Assembly: GCF_037482285.1 (NCBI RefSeq)
Contig: NZ_JBBEYB010000008.1
Location: forward strand, 1-64,000
Source of the DNA: Aquabacterium sp029268225
GTDB lineage: Bacteria > Pseudomonadota > Gammaproteobacteria > Burkholderiales > Burkholderiaceae_C
DNA: 64,000 bases
Direction: 5' to 3'
Shown here: positions 40,604-50,048 of the stretch, piece after piece
Layout of the letters: each line of letters opens with the position of its first letter
How positions within the stretch are numbered: position 1 is the stretch's first letter
The notes under the pieces: generated by a model
What the model was told of the DNA's origin: nothing
The model's database searches: none
The model's input: only the letters and a program-made list of their open reading frames with translations
Made by a program: the position numbers and the translations under genes

Positions 40604-42019
40604 TCAGGACACTGGGGCAGGCTGCGACACCGGCACCGGCTCCACCGCCATGGCCGGTAAACGCCCCACCAAAATCTTGTAGGTGTCCTTGTCAAAGGCG
40701 GGTTGCCCTTGCTGCAACAGCGCCTGCACCTCGTCGGGCGTGCGTGCCGTGCCCAGGTAACACCAGGCATCCAGCACGTGCCAGGCATCGCCCTCGCGCA
40801 CCTGCACTGGGCCCCCATAAGGCCACACCTGCACCTGCCAGTCCGCCAGCACACTGCGCAAGCGGGCCGAATGGCGCCCCCACGACTCCGCGCCCACACA
40901 CGCCCCACTGCAGCGGCGCAACTGATAGGCAAAGCAAGGCCGCCCGGCCGAAGTCTTCTCCAGCCCCAAGGTCGCCAGGCACAGTTGCGCCTCCTCGGCA
41001 ATCTCGCGCAGGGTTTTCAGCGCATCACGCTGGCTACCGAACAGCCCGTACACGGCATCCTGACGGCCCCAATCCAGATCGCGCGCCCACGCCAGCTCAG
41101 GCAGGTAGCCGCCTTCGCCGTCGCGTTCGGTGGGCAGCAGACGCCAGGTGCACAGCTCGTCGCTGCGGCGCAAGCGCCGGTTGTGGATGGGCTGCCAGCG
41201 CTTGATCAGCTGCGCTTCCAGCAGCAAGGCGCCCATCTCGCCCGGTGTCTCGATCCACTCCAGACGGCGAATCTGCTGCGACAGGCTCATCTCCTTCGCC
41301 AACCGATGGTCCGCACTGAAGTGCGACAAAACCCGCTGGCGCAGCTTGTTGGCCTTACCGATGTAGATGGGCACCGCGCCCTCGCCATAAAACAGGTACA
41401 CGCCATGGCGCTCGGGCAGCTCATCGAGCAGGGCCCGGTCCAGGTGCGTCGGCCAACTGCTGTGACCGGTCAACACGCCCACCGCCTCTTGCAACTGCGA
41501 GGCGGGCACCTGCTGCATCAGAATCTGCCAGAACTGCCACAACACCGCCGCATCCGCCAATGCCCGATGGCGAGCCGGCATGTGCAACTGGTGACGCTCG
41601 ATCAGCGCATCCAGACTGTGCTTGCTGAACTGCGGGAACAGCTTGCGCGACAGCTTCACCGTGCACAGCACCGTGGCCTTGAAGTCCACGCCCACGCGCT
41701 TGAACTCGTTCTTCAAAAAGCCATAGTCAAAGCGCGCGTTGTGCGCCACGAATAAGCGGCCGTGCAGCCGCATCAGCACTTCTTCGGCCAGTTCCTCGAA
41801 CGTCGGCGCCCCGGCCACCATCTCATCGGTGATCCCCGTGAGGTTCTGGATGAACGGCGGGATCGTCGTCTGCGGATTGACCAGGCTCGACCACTCCCGC
41901 ACCTCGCCCTCTTCGTTCACCTCGACGATGCCGATCTCGGTGATGCGGTCCACCGTACCGGTGGCACCGGTGGTCTCCAGGTCCACAAAGACCATGGGTT
42001 CAAATAACTTCTCAGGCAT
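40604..42019 (-). CDS. DEDDh exonuclease fused to GIY-YIG (Cho/UvrC-like) domain
   Basis: A 471-residue protein. Residues 1-170 are a DnaQ-like 3'-5' exonuclease: MVFVDLETTGATG (ExoI, Asp and Glu), AHNARFDYGFLKNEF (ExoII) and ARHRALADAAVL (ExoIII, His and Asp). About 205-290 form a GIY-YIG nuclease: HGVYLFYGEGAVPIYIGKANKLRQRVLSHF, with Arg in the helix, and EAQLIKRWQPIHN (metal Glu). The rest (GRPCFAYQLRRCSGAC) resembles the UvrC/Cho Cys region. This fusion is known in betaproteobacteria and is thought to act in excision repair. ATG at 42019 overlaps the hybrid kinase stop by one base (TGATG). Confidence 0.88.
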   Translation of the reverse strand: MPEKLFEPMVFVDLETTGATGTVDRITEIGIVEVNEEGEVREWSSLVNPQTTIPPFIQNLTGITDEMVAGAPTFEELAEEVLMRLHGRLFVAHNARFDYGFLKNEFKRVGVDFKATVLCTVKLSRKLFPQFSKHSLDALIERHQLHMPARHRALADAAVLWQFWQILMQQVPASQLQEAVGVLTGHSSWPTHLDRALLDELPERHGVYLFYGEGAVPIYIGKANKLRQRVLSHFSADHRLAKEMSLSQQIRRLEWIETPGEMGALLLEAQLIKRWQPIHNRRLRRSDELCTWRLLPTERDGEGGYLPELAWARDLDWGRQDAVYGLFGSQRDALKTLREIAEEAQLCLATLGLEKTSAGRPCFAYQLRRCSGACVGAESWGRHSARLRSVLADWQVQVWPYGGPVQVREGDAWHVLDAWCYLGTARTPDEVQALLQQGQPAFDKDTYKILVGRLPAMAVEPVPVSQPAPVS

Positions 42020-45000
42020 CAGGCGGCGGAGGATTTTTGCAAGGCTTGCCACGCCGGGCTCGCCACCATGGCGTTCAGGGCCTCGGTGGCACGGGCGAAA
42101 TCATAGTGCTCCACGGCACTGCCCAAGTCCCGCGCATGCTCCGGCAAATAGCTGATCAGCATCGGTGCGACGCGCTCATACGCATCGGCCGCATCCAGGT
42201 CATCGGTGGCCAGCAAGGCTCTCAACTCGGTCAAACCAGCCTCCAAGACGGCCCAATCCAGCGGCACCCGGTTCACGACCGAGGGCGCTGGCACCAGGGC
42301 CTGCGTGGCCCGGACTGCATCCTGCAAAAGCACCTCCAGCTGAGATAGGGCCTGCAACACCGGCTGCACATTGGCGTCATGCTGCCTGAGCAACTGCTCC
42401 ACCGCCTGAGCCTCACGCTGCAACGTCACCCAACCCAGCACTCCGGCGACACCCTTGAGGGTGTGCACACGACGCTCGGCTGTCACCCAGTCCTGCTGCG
42501 CCAGGTCGGCGCGAACCTTGTCCATGTCGGCAGCATGATCGTCGGCAAACCGCAGCAACAGCTTGCGCAACTGCGCCACCTTGCCGCGGCAACTGCGCAA
42601 ACCCACATCCAGCGCCAGGCCGGGGATGGCACGCAAGGGCGCCAGCTCGGCCACGTCGTCATGCGTCAGGTCGGCTTGCGAGGGGCTCCGCTCCTCGGCC
42701 TGAACCGCTTGTGGCAGCCAGGTGGCCAAAGCGCGCGTCAACTGCGCCGGATCCACCGGCTTGGGAATGTGGTCGTTCATGCCCACCCCCAAGGCTTCGG
42801 CCCGGTCTTCGCTGAAAGCGTTTGCCGTCATCGCCAGAATCGGCGTTTGCGCGTACGCCGGCAAAGCGCGAATGCGCCGCGCCGCCTCCAGCCCATCCAT
42901 CACTGGCATCTGGATGTCCATCAAGATCAGTTCGTACCCGCTCTGCTCGGTGCAACGCTGCACCGCCACGGCACCATCGCCAGCCAGATCCACGACAAAG
43001 CCCATGTCTTCCAGCAAGGAAACGGCCACCTCCTGATTCAGGGCGTTGTCCTCGACCAGCAACAAGCGATGCCCCGGCTGAAAGCGGACCACGGCATCTG
43101 GGGCCGAGGGCGCCTCGCTGTGCATCAAGGCATGCCCCCAACTGCGGGCAATCGCATCGTTGAGCGTCGCTGACATCACGGGCTTGGGAATGAAGGCCGA
43201 GAAACTGCCGTCTTCCAGATCCTCTGCAGGACACCCACTGCTGCCACTCACCAGGATGCAGGCGGGCTGCAGGCGCAAATCCAGCTTGCGCAAGGCATGA
43301 CAGGTCTCTGTGCCATTCATGCCCGGCATCTGCCAATCGGTGAAGACCAACTGATACGGATCACCCATGCTGTCCGCAGCGGCCACACGCTCCAACGCCA
43401 AGGCTCCCCGGTCCACCGCATCGGCGCGGGCGCCCATGTCGGTCAGCATGTCGACCAGCAGGGCGCGTGCCTCCTCCATGTCGTCCACCACCAGCACGCG
43501 GGTACGGGGAGGCAGCACATTGACGGCAGGCATGACCGACTGCACCCCCACCCCGAAAGGCGCATCGATCCAGAACACACTGCCCTGGCCTTCGGTGCTC
43601 TCGACCCCAACGTGTCCCCCCATCAGGTCGGCCAGACGTCGGGTGATCGCCAGCCCCAGGCCCGTGCCCCCATAGGTGCGCGTGGTCGACACGTCAGCTT
43701 GCTGGAAAGCCGTGAACAGCTTGGCCTGTTGAGCCTCGCTCAGCCCAATGCCGGTGTCGCGCACCTCGAAGCGCACCCACACCTGCTCGCCCTCTTCCCG
43801 CAGCACGCGGCCGCTGAGCACCACGGTCCCACGCTCGGTGAACTTCACCGCATTGCTCATGAAGTTGACCAGCACCTGTCCGAGGCGCACGCCATCGCCA
43901 TGCAACACCGGGGGCACGCCGCCTAGGCGCACCACCAACTCCAAACCCTTGGCCTCGACCTTGTCCGTCACCATCGACGTGACGTTGCTCACCATGCGCT
44001 CCACCTCGAAGTCGGTGGGGTCCAGCGTCATCTTTCCGGCCTCGATCTTGGAGAAATCCAGGATGTCGTTGATGACCGAGAGCAGGTGCATTGCAGCCCC
44101 CGAGACCTTGTCGAGTTGCTGCAACTGGCGCGTGCTCAAAGGTTCGCGGCGCATCAGGTGCGTCAAACCGATGATGGCGTTCATCGGTGTGCGGATCTCA
44201 TGGCTCATGTTGGCCAGGAAGGAGCTCTTGGCCCGGTTGGCGCTTTCGGCCTGCTCCTTGGCTTGTTGCAGGAGCTCCGCCGCGCGGTGTTCCTCGGTGA
44301 TGTCTTCGATGATGGCCAGCAAGGTCCCATCGTCCGGATCCAACCTCGCACCCCGCATGCGCGCCCAGAACAGCGAGCCGTCGCAACGCTTGAGCTGCTC
44401 CTCCCGCTGGTGTGACACCCCGGTCTGCATCAACTCTCGCACCAACTCGGCGCCATGCACATTGGCCGAATCGTCGGGATACCAGCTCAGCGCCGAAGTC
44501 CCCACCATGCTGCCCTCGGGCGCCCCGAAGATCTCTTCAAGCTTGTGGTTGCAACGCACCACACGCCGATCCTTCATCACGGCCATGCCCACCGTGGCCG
44601 CGTTGAAAACGGTCGTCAACTCGTCGTAAAGCTGCTTGAGCGTCACCGACTGTGCTGCCAGCTCTCGGCTGGTCTCTTCCAGCTTCAGCGTGCGCTGCCT
44701 GACCAAATTCTCCAATTCATCGCGGTAGCGCAACAACTCGCGCTCGGTGCGTTTGCGCTCTGTGATGTCCACCCACACTGCGGTCAGGCACTGCTTGCCC
44801 TGCACCACCAGCGGCTTCATCGAGATCCAGAACTCCCGGACCTCACCATGACGTGTCAGGCGCTGATTCTCGAACTCACGCCCTCCCTCGGCCAGGATGC
44901 TGGCCACGATGTCATCCACCTCCTGACGCGTCAAACGTGCCTGGATGTCATAGAGCGTCAGGGACGCGAAGTCTTCTTGCGTGTATCCCAGCGCATCCGA

Positions 45001-45834
45001 AGCGGCCTGGTTGAAGCTGATGAAACCGAGGGTGGCATGGTCCACCAACAGGATGCCGATGGGCGCCTGGTTCACGATGGTGGAGAACAGCTCCTCGCGC
45101 TCGCGCAAGGCCTCCTGGACCTGGTGTTCAGCAGTGACATCGCGCCCGACGCCCAACACCCCCATGAACTGTCCACGGGCATCGTGGATGGCCGTCTTGG
45201 TCACTTGAATCAGCGATCGACGCCCATCGGCGCCCACATGCCACCTGGGCGGCACCACCAGATGCCCTTGTGTCTTGGCCAGATACTCTTCGTGCACGAT
45301 CTGCTTGGCCATTTCCTCAGGCAGCAGTTGATGGTCACGGTGACCAATCACAGCCTCGCGATCACGCTGCAAGAAAGCCAGGAAGCGTGCGTTGACCACC
45401 TGATACAGGCCCTCGGCGTCCTTGAGCCACACCATGTCGGGCATGCCTTGAACCAGCGCATCCAGCTGGCTGCGCTCAGCCTCGAGTGCCTCCCGGTTGC
45501 GCACAGCTTCAGCCCGCGCTTCCCGAAAGGCCAACACCGCCTGCGCCATCTCACTCAACACCGAAGGGCGCCCCCGGGCCATCTCGCTCACGGCAGCCAA
45601 ACTGGCATCATCACCCTGCTGCCCTTGCGCCAGATGGTTCAAGCTACCGGCCACGTGTTGCAGCCTGCGCGCCAGCCAAATCGCGGTGGCCAACCACCCC
45701 AGCACCAGCACCAGCGTGAAGCCCACCATCACCCGGCTTTGGAGGTCGTGAAATTCACGCAGCTTCTGCTCGGACTTCTGACTGTTGTCCATCGCATGCT
45801 GGGTCCACACCAAACCAATCCGGGTGGATACCAC
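42019..45834 (-). CDS. Hybrid histidine kinase, downstream part of an amber-split gene
   Basis: 1271 residues in the same frame as the segment at 45847-46344. It contains the fourth sensor helix, the second membrane helix (VMVGFTLVLVLGWLATAIWLARR), three PAS domains (about 120-240, 245-370, 400-525), HisKA with SSFLANMSHEIRTPMNAIIGL (phospho-His), HATPase (NFMSNAVKF, VRDTGIGLS, GTGLGLAI), receiver 1 (FTDWQMPGMNG), receiver 2 (LMDIQMPVMDG) and an HPt domain (ERRVHTLKGVAG). A GTG at 45834 could allow separate translation. Membrane topology only makes sense with the upstream segment, so this is best seen as the body of one interrupted gene. Confidence 0.88.
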   Translation of the reverse strand: MVSTRIGLVWTQHAMDNSQKSEQKLREFHDLQSRVMVGFTLVLVLGWLATAIWLARRLQHVAGSLNHLAQGQQGDDASLAAVSEMARGRPSVLSEMAQAVLAFREARAEAVRNREALEAERSQLDALVQGMPDMVWLKDAEGLYQVVNARFLAFLQRDREAVIGHRDHQLLPEEMAKQIVHEEYLAKTQGHLVVPPRWHVGADGRRSLIQVTKTAIHDARGQFMGVLGVGRDVTAEHQVQEALREREELFSTIVNQAPIGILLVDHATLGFISFNQAASDALGYTQEDFASLTLYDIQARLTRQEVDDIVASILAEGGREFENQRLTRHGEVREFWISMKPLVVQGKQCLTAVWVDITERKRTERELLRYRDELENLVRQRTLKLEETSRELAAQSVTLKQLYDELTTVFNAATVGMAVMKDRRVVRCNHKLEEIFGAPEGSMVGTSALSWYPDDSANVHGAELVRELMQTGVSHQREEQLKRCDGSLFWARMRGARLDPDDGTLLAIIEDITEEHRAAELLQQAKEQAESANRAKSSFLANMSHEIRTPMNAIIGLTHLMRREPLSTRQLQQLDKVSGAAMHLLSVINDILDFSKIEAGKMTLDPTDFEVERMVSNVTSMVTDKVEAKGLELVVRLGGVPPVLHGDGVRLGQVLVNFMSNAVKFTERGTVVLSGRVLREEGEQVWVRFEVRDTGIGLSEAQQAKLFTAFQQADVSTTRTYGGTGLGLAITRRLADLMGGHVGVESTEGQGSVFWIDAPFGVGVQSVMPAVNVLPPRTRVLVVDDMEEARALLVDMLTDMGARADAVDRGALALERVAAADSMGDPYQLVFTDWQMPGMNGTETCHALRKLDLRLQPACILVSGSSGCPAEDLEDGSFSAFIPKPVMSATLNDAIARSWGHALMHSEAPSAPDAVVRFQPGHRLLLVEDNALNQEVAVSLLEDMGFVVDLAGDGAVAVQRCTEQSGYELILMDIQMPVMDGLEAARRIRALPAYAQTPILAMTANAFSEDRAEALGVGMNDHIPKPVDPAQLTRALATWLPQAVQAEERSPSQADLTHDDVAELAPLRAIPGLALDVGLRSCRGKVAQLRKLLLRFADDHAADMDKVRADLAQQDWVTAERRVHTLKGVAGVLGWVTLQREAQAVEQLLRQHDANVQPVLQALSQLEVLLQDAVRATQALVPAPSVVNRVPLDWAVLEAGLTELRALLATDDLDAADAYERVAPMLISYLPEHARDLGSAVEHYDFARATEALNAMVASPAWQALQKSSAA

Positions 45835-45846
45835 CGCGAAGCGCGC

Positions 45847-46344
45847 CTAGTGCTCCGCCGCCACCACCTGCTTCTCCTGAGCCACCTTCAGGTCGATGCT
45901 CAGCAGGTCGGTGCTCATCAGCACAAACCGCTTGAAGCCCATAAAGGCCTCTCGGCCGGTCTGAATCTCCTCAGGACTCAACCGCTGCCCGTGGTCCACC
46001 AGCACCTGTTGCACGCGGCGCTCCAGACCCGCAACGCGCTCCACCAGTTCCACATGGATCCGATACGCTGCGGCCTCATCGATTTCGCCACGCCGCGCAC
46101 GCGCCAACGCGTCCAGCAGACTTTGCTGGATCTGCCACAACTCGTAGCGAATCTCCATGGCCTCCTTGGCCAGCCTGAGGTCCTGCGCCACGCTCTGGCT
46201 CGTTTGGGACTGCTCCTGACGCGCAAACTCCGCCGCCACGAAGCTGAGCCCAGCGCCCAGCATCAGCGCCAGCGCCATGGGCACAAACAAAATGACCACA
46301 AAGCGACTGCGGCGCATCCAGTGCGGTGAAAGCCAGTTCTTCAC
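45847..46344 (-). pseudogene. N-terminal segment of the hybrid histidine kinase, ended by in-frame TAG
   Basis: 165 residues: the first membrane helix (FVVILFVPMALALMLGAGLSFVAAEF) and three helices of a periplasmic four-helix sensor domain (AKEAMEIRYELWQIQQSLLDA, VELVERVAGLERRVQQVLVD, GRQAF-type helix to KVAQEKQVVAAEH). It stops at TAG (45849-45847). Without a frame change the reading continues ARFAVVSTRIGLVWTQHAMD into the second part. One base change from CAG (Gln) would explain the stop. GTG at 46344 is preferred since AGGG lies 5 bases before it. Reads as a nonsense-interrupted gene, a split two-polypeptide sensor, or a sequencing error. Confidence 0.8.
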
Positions 46345-46357
46345 ACCTGCCCTCGTC

Positions 46358-47041
46358 TCAAGGCCCCAGCAAGGTGGGCCACAGCGTTGGAGGCACGCTG
46401 GCCACATAGCTGAACTGGCCCTGCCCCTGCGGACGGATGACCACCACCGTGCCTTCTGGCCGCACGAAATAACCGATCAGGTCCGCCATATTGGGGGCAT
46501 GGGCCACGATCACTCGATTGCTGCCCTGTGGCACCGGTTCAGACAGCCAACGGCGTGTGGTCTGCAAGATCGGCTGCTTTTCAGCCATTGTCAGGTTGGC
46601 CGTGTAACGCAACCCGTCCACCTGTCGCACGCCACCGGGCTGATCGGGAAACGCCAACATCGCCGAGTCACGCGCTCGGCACAAAGGGCTGTGCAGCACC
46701 TCCGCCACCGGAATGCCCGCCTGACGGATGTACTGTCCCACCCTCGCGGCCAACCGCCGCCCACTCTCGTCGAGCACACGCTGGCGGCTGCAATCCTTGA
46801 AGTCACCCAAAGGCACCAGATCGGAGCGGCTGTTGTCGGTGGTGCCATGGCGCATGTAAAGAACATACCCGCCCTGGCGCAGCTGCGACAACAGCGCCGG
46901 CGTGGCCATCTGTTCCACAAACTTTGGCGAGGCTTCTGTGGGACGCCCGCTCGACGGGCCCTGCGCCTGCACTGCGCCCACCCACCCGGCACAGGCCAGC
47001 ACCGTCAAACACCACGCGAATCGCCCACCGAGGCCCTTCAT
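46358..47041 (-). CDS. Exported histidine-phosphatase-family protein
   Basis: A 227-residue protein with a signal peptide (CLTVLACAGWVGAVQA). The RHG motif is GGYVLYMRHGTTDNSRSDL; the second catalytic His lies in VIVAHAPNMADLIGYF, and SPLCRARDSAMLAF is the typical Arg-containing helix. Members hydrolyse phosphate esters or phospho-histidine. It sits between the HD-GYP response regulator (ATGA overlap) and the hybrid kinase, so it may touch the same signal, but a periplasmic enzyme could not dephosphorylate the cytoplasmic relay. Confidence 0.85.
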   Translation of the reverse strand: MKGLGGRFAWCLTVLACAGWVGAVQAQGPSSGRPTEASPKFVEQMATPALLSQLRQGGYVLYMRHGTTDNSRSDLVPLGDFKDCSRQRVLDESGRRLAARVGQYIRQAGIPVAEVLHSPLCRARDSAMLAFPDQPGGVRQVDGLRYTANLTMAEKQPILQTTRRWLSEPVPQGSNRVIVAHAPNMADLIGYFVRPEGTVVVIRPQGQGQFSYVASVPPTLWPTLLGP

Positions 47042-48231
47042 CCTTTGGCCCCGCTGATCTCACCCACATCTTCCGGGTGTTCATCCTTGAAACACTCGGC
47101 GATCTCGTGAAAGCGGTCCAGATGCTCCAAGAACGCATCAGCCACATCCGGGTCAAAATGCCGCCCACGCCCCTCCTGCATGATTTGCAGCACCCGGTCT
47201 GCAGCGAAGGGTTCCTTGTAAGGCCGACGAGAGATCAGGGCATCGAACACATCCGCCACGGCCATCAGGCGTGCGGGCAGCGGAATGGCATCGCCCTGCA
47301 GTCCCTGGGGGTAGCCACTGCCGTCCCACTTTTCATGATGCCCCCCCGCGATCTGGCAGACCACGTCCAGAAAATCCAGCGACGAATCCCCAACATCGTC
47401 TTCCGCGCTCAGACCACGCTGTGCACGCGCAGCACGCACCTGCATGATCGATTCACCCACTGCCTGCGCGCCGATCATCGCGTGCGTCTTCATCACCTCA
47501 AACTCCTCCGGCGTCAGCTTGCCGGGTTTGAGCAAGATCGCATCGGGAATGCCCACCTTGCCGATGTCATGCAGCGGGGCCGCCTTGATCACTCGGCGGC
47601 AATAAGCCTCGTCGGCGAACTCGGCCTGAAAACGCGGGTGCTCACGCAGCAGTTCAATCAACAGCGCCACATAGCCTTGCGTGCGGTGCAGGTGGTTGCC
47701 GGTTTCGTTGTCGCGCTTTTCCGCCAAGGCGGCCAAGGCATGCAGACTCACATCCTTGATCAACTCGTTTTCGGCCATGCGCCGGTGCACTTCGGCATCC
47801 AGGTAGGCGTTCTGGTCGGCCAGCCAATCACGGGCTTTCTTCAGCTCCAACTGCGCCTTCACCCGAGCGAGCAGCAAGGCGGGCTTGATGGGCTTGGTGA
47901 CGTAGTCCACCGCCCCCAGACTCAGACCCAGTTCCTCGTCGGTATCGGCCGCCAGTGCCGTCACGAAAATGACCGGGATGTCATGCGATACAGGCTGCTG
48001 GCGCAAGGCCTTCAAGACCTCATAGCCGTCCATATCGGGCATCATCACGTCCAGCAGGATCAGATCAGGGCGCGGCGCAACCTCCACCGCCTGCAAGGCC
48101 CGCGCGCCCGAATTGGCCACACGCACGTGGTAATAAGGGCGCAGCAACTGTCCGATGACCGTGAGGTTCTCCTTGGTGTCATCGACCACCAGCACTGTCA
48201 CGCGATCCATCGTCGGATCAACCGTCTCCAT
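47038..48231 (-). CDS. Response regulator with HD-GYP c-di-GMP phosphodiesterase domain
   Basis: 397 residues. The receiver (1-125) has VLVVDDTKENL, phospho-acceptor Asp in LILLDVMMPDMDG, FVTAL and YVTKPIKP. A helical linker leads to the HD-GYP domain: AEKRDNETGNHLHRTQGYV, APLHDIGKVGIPDAILLKPG, KTHAMIGA, GGHHEKWDGSGYPQGL and VADVFDALISRRPYK, all metal-binding residues present. It should degrade c-di-GMP when phosphorylated, probably by the hybrid kinase encoded two genes downstream. The stop overlaps the phosphatase start. Confidence 0.93.
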   Translation of the reverse strand: METVDPTMDRVTVLVVDDTKENLTVIGQLLRPYYHVRVANSGARALQAVEVAPRPDLILLDVMMPDMDGYEVLKALRQQPVSHDIPVIFVTALAADTDEELGLSLGAVDYVTKPIKPALLLARVKAQLELKKARDWLADQNAYLDAEVHRRMAENELIKDVSLHALAALAEKRDNETGNHLHRTQGYVALLIELLREHPRFQAEFADEAYCRRVIKAAPLHDIGKVGIPDAILLKPGKLTPEEFEVMKTHAMIGAQAVGESIMQVRAARAQRGLSAEDDVGDSSLDFLDVVCQIAGGHHEKWDGSGYPQGLQGDAIPLPARLMAVADVFDALISRRPYKEPFAADRVLQIMQEGRGRHFDPDVADAFLEHLDRFHEIAECFKDEHPEDVGEISGAKG

Positions 48232-48315
48232 GGCTTCACCTGTTCAGAGATGTGAAGTGCTCTTCCGAGAACTCGGGACACAGCATGGAAACAGTCTAAC
48301 GAGAATCAATTCACA

Positions 48316-49278
48316 TCAGGTGGGAAGAAGTTGATTTGGATCAGCCCAAAATACCCCGGTCAGTAGCTCGGTCAGCCGTTCCGGACCCATCCGGAAGCCG
48401 CATGCCTGAGGGTGCCCCCCACCCCCCATGGATTCAGCCAGTGGAATGGCATTGAACGTGGGCACGGCACGCAACCCCACTTTCACCGTACCATCCTTCG
48501 ACACGCTCCACAGCAGCGCGAAGCTGCCACACTCGGCCGACAGCATGTTGCCCACCTCGCTGGTGAAGGCGCCTGGGCAATTCACCATCACACCGGCCTG
48601 ACCATTGAAGGTCAAGGGGGCGGCCCCTTGGGCAATGTCACGGCACAGGCTGAGAAACTTCTCGTTCATGGCCTGACCACGCTGACCAAACTCGGCCACC
48701 TGAGCCGGCGTGAACGCGGCAATCTCAGCCCACCGCGGGAACTCATTGGGCTCCAGATCAAGCGCCGACAAAAATGGCGCGCTTTCCGGAAAGGCCCATG
48801 TCCACAGATCGCGGTCCTGCACATAACGGATCAGGTCGGGCACCGATTGCTCCGGGAAAAAGAACTTCCATGACAGCATCGCGCCCGACTGCGTCATGTC
48901 GAAATGCACCGCACCGCAACGGCACTGGAAACGTCCGATCTTGTCGGCGGCGCTTTGATGGTGATCCAGCAGCACGAGCTTGGATGCGCGCTCGTCGATG
49001 CCCTGCATCAGCCCCTCTTCAAAAGAGAAATCCAGGATGTAGACCGCACGCCCGTCCAGCGGCGGCAGATCGTCCAGCGTGGTGACTTTGCCATGACTCA
49101 CTCCGAGGTACTCGCCCTGCCCTTCGAAATACAGCCAGGCGGCCAAGGCGGCCCCAAAACCATCGGGACACTTGCCGTGGTAGATGACGAGCGGATTGGG
49201 GTCGGTCTTGGAGGGCTGGGCTGCCAAACCGGGGAGAGAAGTGAAAAGGCCAGTGGTCACAGGATGCAGGGGCGCCAA
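48316..49278 (-). CDS. DHH-family phosphoesterase
   Basis: A 320-residue protein with VIYHGKCPDGFGAALAAWLY (first metal motif), AVYILDFSFE, LVLLDHHQSAAD (DHH motif) and C-terminal SMGGGGHPQACGFRM (DHHA1 GGGH). Such single-domain proteins act on short oligonucleotides, cyclic dinucleotide products or related phosphodiesters; the exact substrate cannot be told. No signal peptide. The frame opens with TTG at 49278; GTG at 49260 is an alternative, and neither has a good ribosome site. Confidence 0.85.
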   Translation of the reverse strand: MAPLHPVTTGLFTSLPGLAAQPSKTDPNPLVIYHGKCPDGFGAALAAWLYFEGQGEYLGVSHGKVTTLDDLPPLDGRAVYILDFSFEEGLMQGIDERASKLVLLDHHQSAADKIGRFQCRCGAVHFDMTQSGAMLSWKFFFPEQSVPDLIRYVQDRDLWTWAFPESAPFLSALDLEPNEFPRWAEIAAFTPAQVAEFGQRGQAMNEKFLSLCRDIAQGAAPLTFNGQAGVMVNCPGAFTSEVGNMLSAECGSFALLWSVSKDGTVKVGLRAVPTFNAIPLAESMGGGGHPQACGFRMGPERLTELLTGVFWADPNQLLPT

Positions 49279-49518
49279 CAGGCACCGTTGGGATCAAACC
49301 CATGATGGTACGGCAGGGGCGACGTGTTGACTGCCTCATTTCGCAGCAAACCAGGGCTCGTCCCAGGGGGAGATCGCATTGCCCCCGCCTTGCCAACAAA
49401 CTTATCCACAGGAAACGGGGACAACTTGCTGCACTGCACTCAACTACTGCCCCACCGCTCGGCTTCTCAGCCTAAAATTGCATATTGCAGCGCAACATTA
49501 CTTTTTGTTTCCTTCTCC

Positions 49519-49974
49519 ATGCCGGTCACGTCCACCCGACGCATCCACATCGCCCAACAGTTCATCCGCTTCGGCTTCGGTGAACACGTGGACGAGAATG
49601 CGCCGTTCTATTCCAACCAGTTCCTGACCCAGGAACTCACCACCACCGAGGTTCAAGCGGTGCTGACCATCGTCCAGCGCTACAACGCCTTTTATGGGGT
49701 GACGGTGGCGGGCGCGGTCGGGCGTTTTCGTGGGCGCGTGCGTGGCTGGAAGTTTGGTCGCGCCGACGCGCCCATGCTGGTCGTCACGCTGCCTTACTGG
49801 ACGCACCAGATCGAGGAAATCCCCCAGGGTGCACCGGTCGGCAAACCCATCTCGGACGAGGACAACCAAGCTTTGGTAGCAGAGTTGCGCCAGTTGTTCA
49901 TGACCGAACTGGATGCCAACCGCTTCGAGCCGCTGGACGACACCGGCCACGTGTTCGCCGCCCACTGGGGCTGA
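49519..49974 (+). CDS. Conserved-looking hypothetical protein
   Basis: A 151-residue soluble protein: RIHIAQQFIRFGFGEHVDEN, TTTEVQAVLTIVQRYNAFYG, GRVRGWKFGRADAPMLVVTL, ALVAELRQLFMTELDANRFE, ending HVFAAHWG. The sequence is well formed, with alternating helices and strands, but I do not recognise a family. The longer upstream frame from 49324 is not protein-like, so the ATG at 49519 is chosen. The 240 bases upstream hold one perfect DnaA-box-like TTATCCACA (49402-49410). Confidence 0.7.
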   Translation: MPVTSTRRIHIAQQFIRFGFGEHVDENAPFYSNQFLTQELTTTEVQAVLTIVQRYNAFYGVTVAGAVGRFRGRVRGWKFGRADAPMLVVTLPYWTHQIEEIPQGAPVGKPISDEDNQALVAELRQLFMTELDANRFEPLDDTGHVFAAHWG

Positions 49975-50048
49975 AACACCGCACATCCAGGGTTCTCACC
50001 GACAACTCCGCCCTCATTCCGTCACCGAAATGGCGTAGTCTGAGGCGT

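Noticed and set aside
45834..45849. Frameshift as the cause of the split kinase
   Set aside because: Both segments are in the same frame (510 bases between the two starts), so a single nonsense codon explains the break.
44455..46329. 624-codon plus-strand open frame opposite the hybrid kinase
   Set aside because: His/Gln/Leu-rich shadow spanning the amber site; open only through GC bias.
49402..49410. Perfect DnaA box TTATCCACA
   Set aside because: Only one copy, no AT-rich unwinding region, no dnaA/dnaN or rep gene nearby; a single 9-mer is no evidence for an origin.
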